In this document: in pieces, positions 5,531 to 7,049 of the stretch
Numbering within the stretch: position 1 is the stretch's first letter
Layout of the letters: each line of letters starts with the position of its first letter
Origin: CAXGUU01 sp964012875
GTDB taxonomy: Bacteria; Pseudomonadota; Gammaproteobacteria; Ga0077536
Direction of reading: 5' to 3'
Assembly: GCA_964012875.1 (NCBI GenBank)
Contig: CAXGUU010000170.1
Coordinates: forward strand, 1 to 7,049
Length of the DNA stretch: 7,049 nucleotides
Notes under the pieces: generated by a model
The model's input: the letters and a program-made list of their open reading frames with translations, nothing else
What the model was told of the DNA's origin: nothing
The model's database searches: none
Made by a program: the position numbers and the translations under genes

Positions 5531-7049
5531 ACCGCGGCCTCCTCGGGTGGGGTCAGGATATAGCGTCCGCCGCTACTGACTTGCGCGCTGGCGCCCGGAT
5601 GGACGACCAGGGTTGTTGTTGGTTCTTCTATGATCGCGGGGCCAGCGATGGTAGCACCGGCCGATAGCTGATCGCCCACGTAGATTGGGGTCTCGATTTC
5701 GCCTTCGGCAAAATAGGCCATGCGTTTGCGTGCGGCATGGGCGCGCGCGCCGCCTTCGGTCCGGGTCGGTTCGAGGCTCGGTGCATTGACGTCTGCAATC
5801 AGTCGTCCGCGCCAGTTCAGGCATTCGACCGGATTGCCTTCGTCAGTCACGGCGAACACGCGTTCGTGCATCTGGTGAAAAGACTGGACGAGGGTATCGA
5901 CGTCCGCATCGGTGTCGAAGCGATTGGCGGCCACTTCAATCTCGAGTTCCCAAACCTGGAAGCGGTAGCGCGCTTCGACGAAGTAACGCTTGCGGACATT
6001 TTTAATGCCGCGCTCCCTGAGTCGCGCCGCGAACTCATCGAGATTTTCATCGATGCTCGCAAGCGCGACATTGACCCCGTCAAAGTCGAAATCGATGGTG
6101 GTCGTCAGCTTGCTGGCGCCGGCCTCGGTGACGATGTCGGAGAACTGCATACCTGATGCGCTTAGCGCGCCCGCCGTACGCGGCACCAGGACCGTGCGGC
6201 AGCCGAGCTCGGCCGCGATGGGTACAATGCCCAGCCCACCGGCGCCACCGCCGGCGACGAGTGTCGAGTCAGAAGGGTTGATACCTTCGTTGATGGTGAG
6301 CTCTTTAATCGCCTCTATCATGTTTTCGTTGGCTACGGTCATGATGGCAAACGCCGTGCGTTCTACACTTTCGCCAAGGGTATCTGCGAGGTGACTGACC
6401 ATGCGCCGCGCTGCGTCCTCGTCCAGCGCCATTCTGCCGCCGAGGAAATGAGCGGGGTCGATGTACCCCAGCACAACGGCGGCATCGGTGACCGTGGCAT
6501 CGTCACCACCGCGCCCGTAACAGGCGGGACCCGGCTCAGATCCCGCAGAGCGTGGCCCCACGCGCAGCATTCCGCCGGAGTCAATCCAGGCAATGGAACC
6601 GCCGCCGGCGCCGATTGAATGTACGGCCACGGAGGCCATGCCGAGGTTGTCCCCGATCCATTGCGGCCCCAGCCAGGTGTCACGTGAAAATTCGACCGTG
6701 CCGTCGCGGACCAGGCTGACATCGAAGGTCGTACCGCCGGCATCACAAACGATAATGTCCTTCGGCAGGCCTTCAGCTTCGACGTACGCGAGGCCGGCGA
6801 TAGGCGCCATTGCCGGTCCCGACTTCACCAGAAAGATGGGTTTTTGGACCACGTCGGTTAAATGCATGACACCGCCAAACGAGGTGCTCACCAGAATGTC
6901 GTTTTCATAGCCGGCCGCGCGCAGATCCGAATCGAGGGTCAACAGGTATTCCTGCATCATCGGTTTCAGGGATGAATCGATCGCGGTGGACGAAGCGCGA
7001 CGGTATTCGCGCAAAATCGGATTGATTTCGTGAGACAGCGTATACGGCA
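5527..7049 (-). CDS. hyuA: Hydantoinase A / oxoprolinase-type ATP-binding subunit (HyuA family), 5' end outside the window
   Basis: This is the ATP-using subunit that partners HyuB and phosphorylates the substrate carbonyl. About 506 residues are visible and the frame stays open to the right edge, so the first roughly 180-200 residues of a typical 680-700-aa HyuA lie beyond it. The visible part begins within the family-typical LSHEINPILREYRRAS segment, so the TTG at 7014 is not a real start. Motifs in order are STSFGGV, KSGPAMAP, the actin-like phosphate-binding DAGGTTFDVSL (6744-6712), IGAGGGSIAW, GSEPGPACYGRGG, ANENMIEAI, VAGGGAG (about 6260-6240) and a C-terminal GPAIIEEPTTT domain with a GG near the end. 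All nucleotide-binding motifs look intact. It is followed directly by hyuB with an ATGA overlap. A third, small subunit, as in acetone carboxylase, is not seen downstream; one could still lie upstream, outside the window. Confidence 0.93.
   Translation of the reverse strand, partial: PYTLSHEINPILREYRRASSTAIDSSLKPMMQEYLLTLDSDLRAAGYENDILVSTSFGGVMHLTDVVQKPIFLVKSGPAMAPIAGLAYVEAEGLPKDIIVCDAGGTTFDVSLVRDGTVEFSRDTWLGPQWIGDNLGMASVAVHSIGAGGGSIAWIDSGGMLRVGPRSAGSEPGPACYGRGGDDATVTDAAVVLGYIDPAHFLGGRMALDEDAARRMVSHLADTLGESVERTAFAIMTVANENMIEAIKELTINEGINPSDSTLVAGGGAGGLGIVPIAAELGCRTVLVPRTAGALSASGMQFSDIVTEAGASKLTTTIDFDFDGVNVALASIDENLDEFAARLRERGIKNVRKRYFVEARYRFQVWELEIEVAANRFDTDADVDTLVQSFHQMHERVFAVTDEGNPVECLNWRGRLIADVNAPSLEPTRTEGGARAHAARKRMAYFAEGEIETPIYVGDQLSAGATIAGPAIIEEPTTTLVVHPGASAQVSSGGRYILTPPEEAAV
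5538..5544 (-). promoter_or_regulatory. Strong Shine-Dalgarno of hyuB inside the end of hyuA
   Basis: On the minus strand GAGGAGG lies 7 bases before the hyuB ATG (5530-5528), within the last codons of hyuA. It is a near-perfect match to the anti-Shine-Dalgarno sequence. With the ATGA overlap it explains how hyuB is translated without a spacer. Confidence 0.8.

Noticed and set aside
7012..7014. TTG as the start codon of hyuA
   Set aside because: The frame continues upstream to the window edge with family-typical sequence (LSHEINPI), so the gene is simply cut off.

Overview
This is a bacterial accessory-metabolism region of moderately high G+C. It is probably from a proteobacterium, judging by an ATP-dependent hydantoinase/carboxylase pair, Shine-Dalgarno-led operons and a relict of a periplasmic c-type cytochrome. 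That placement is inference: one small gene belongs to a family I associate mainly with actinobacteria, so transfer between phyla is possible. No rRNA, tRNA, CRISPR array, insertion sequence or phage gene is visible.

Left half (+ strand, 1-3079): a compact set of genes with spacers of 18-30 bases that reads as one operon. It starts with the possible 3' tail of an upstream gene (1-60). Next comes a 517-residue protein I do not recognise (79-1632). Then a 201-residue protein with a winged-helix N-terminus and a conserved-looking helical C-terminus (1655-2260, GTG start), of a type I remember beside PEP-utilising (PPDK/PEP-synthase-like) enzymes. The last gene is a classical short-chain dehydrogenase/reductase (2291-3079).

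Middle (3080-3715): about 175 bases without a recognisable gene, then the decayed remains of a secreted c-type cytochrome (about 3256-3642). In one frame the relict keeps a hydrophobic leader, the second half of the haem motif, the PNLT..NGG..FP segment and the HG.REMPIWG axial-Met region. It carries an internal TAA, Tyr in place of the first haem Cys, and no normal start codon. A Rho-independent terminator overlaps its stop codon.

Right half (- strand, 3716-7049): hyuB and the 3' part of hyuA, overlapping by 4 bp (ATGA), with a strong Shine-Dalgarno for hyuB inside the end of hyuA. HyuA runs off the right edge. Together they form an N-methylhydantoinase/5-oxoprolinase/acetone-carboxylase-type ATP-dependent enzyme of unknown substrate. 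The two operons converge on the cytochrome relict.

How they work together is inference. The SDR could oxidise or reduce an alcohol or ketone, and the HyuAB enzyme could activate or carboxylate a carbonyl or lactam compound. The unknown 517-aa protein and its winged-helix neighbour are the least explained part and the best candidate for something undescribed.
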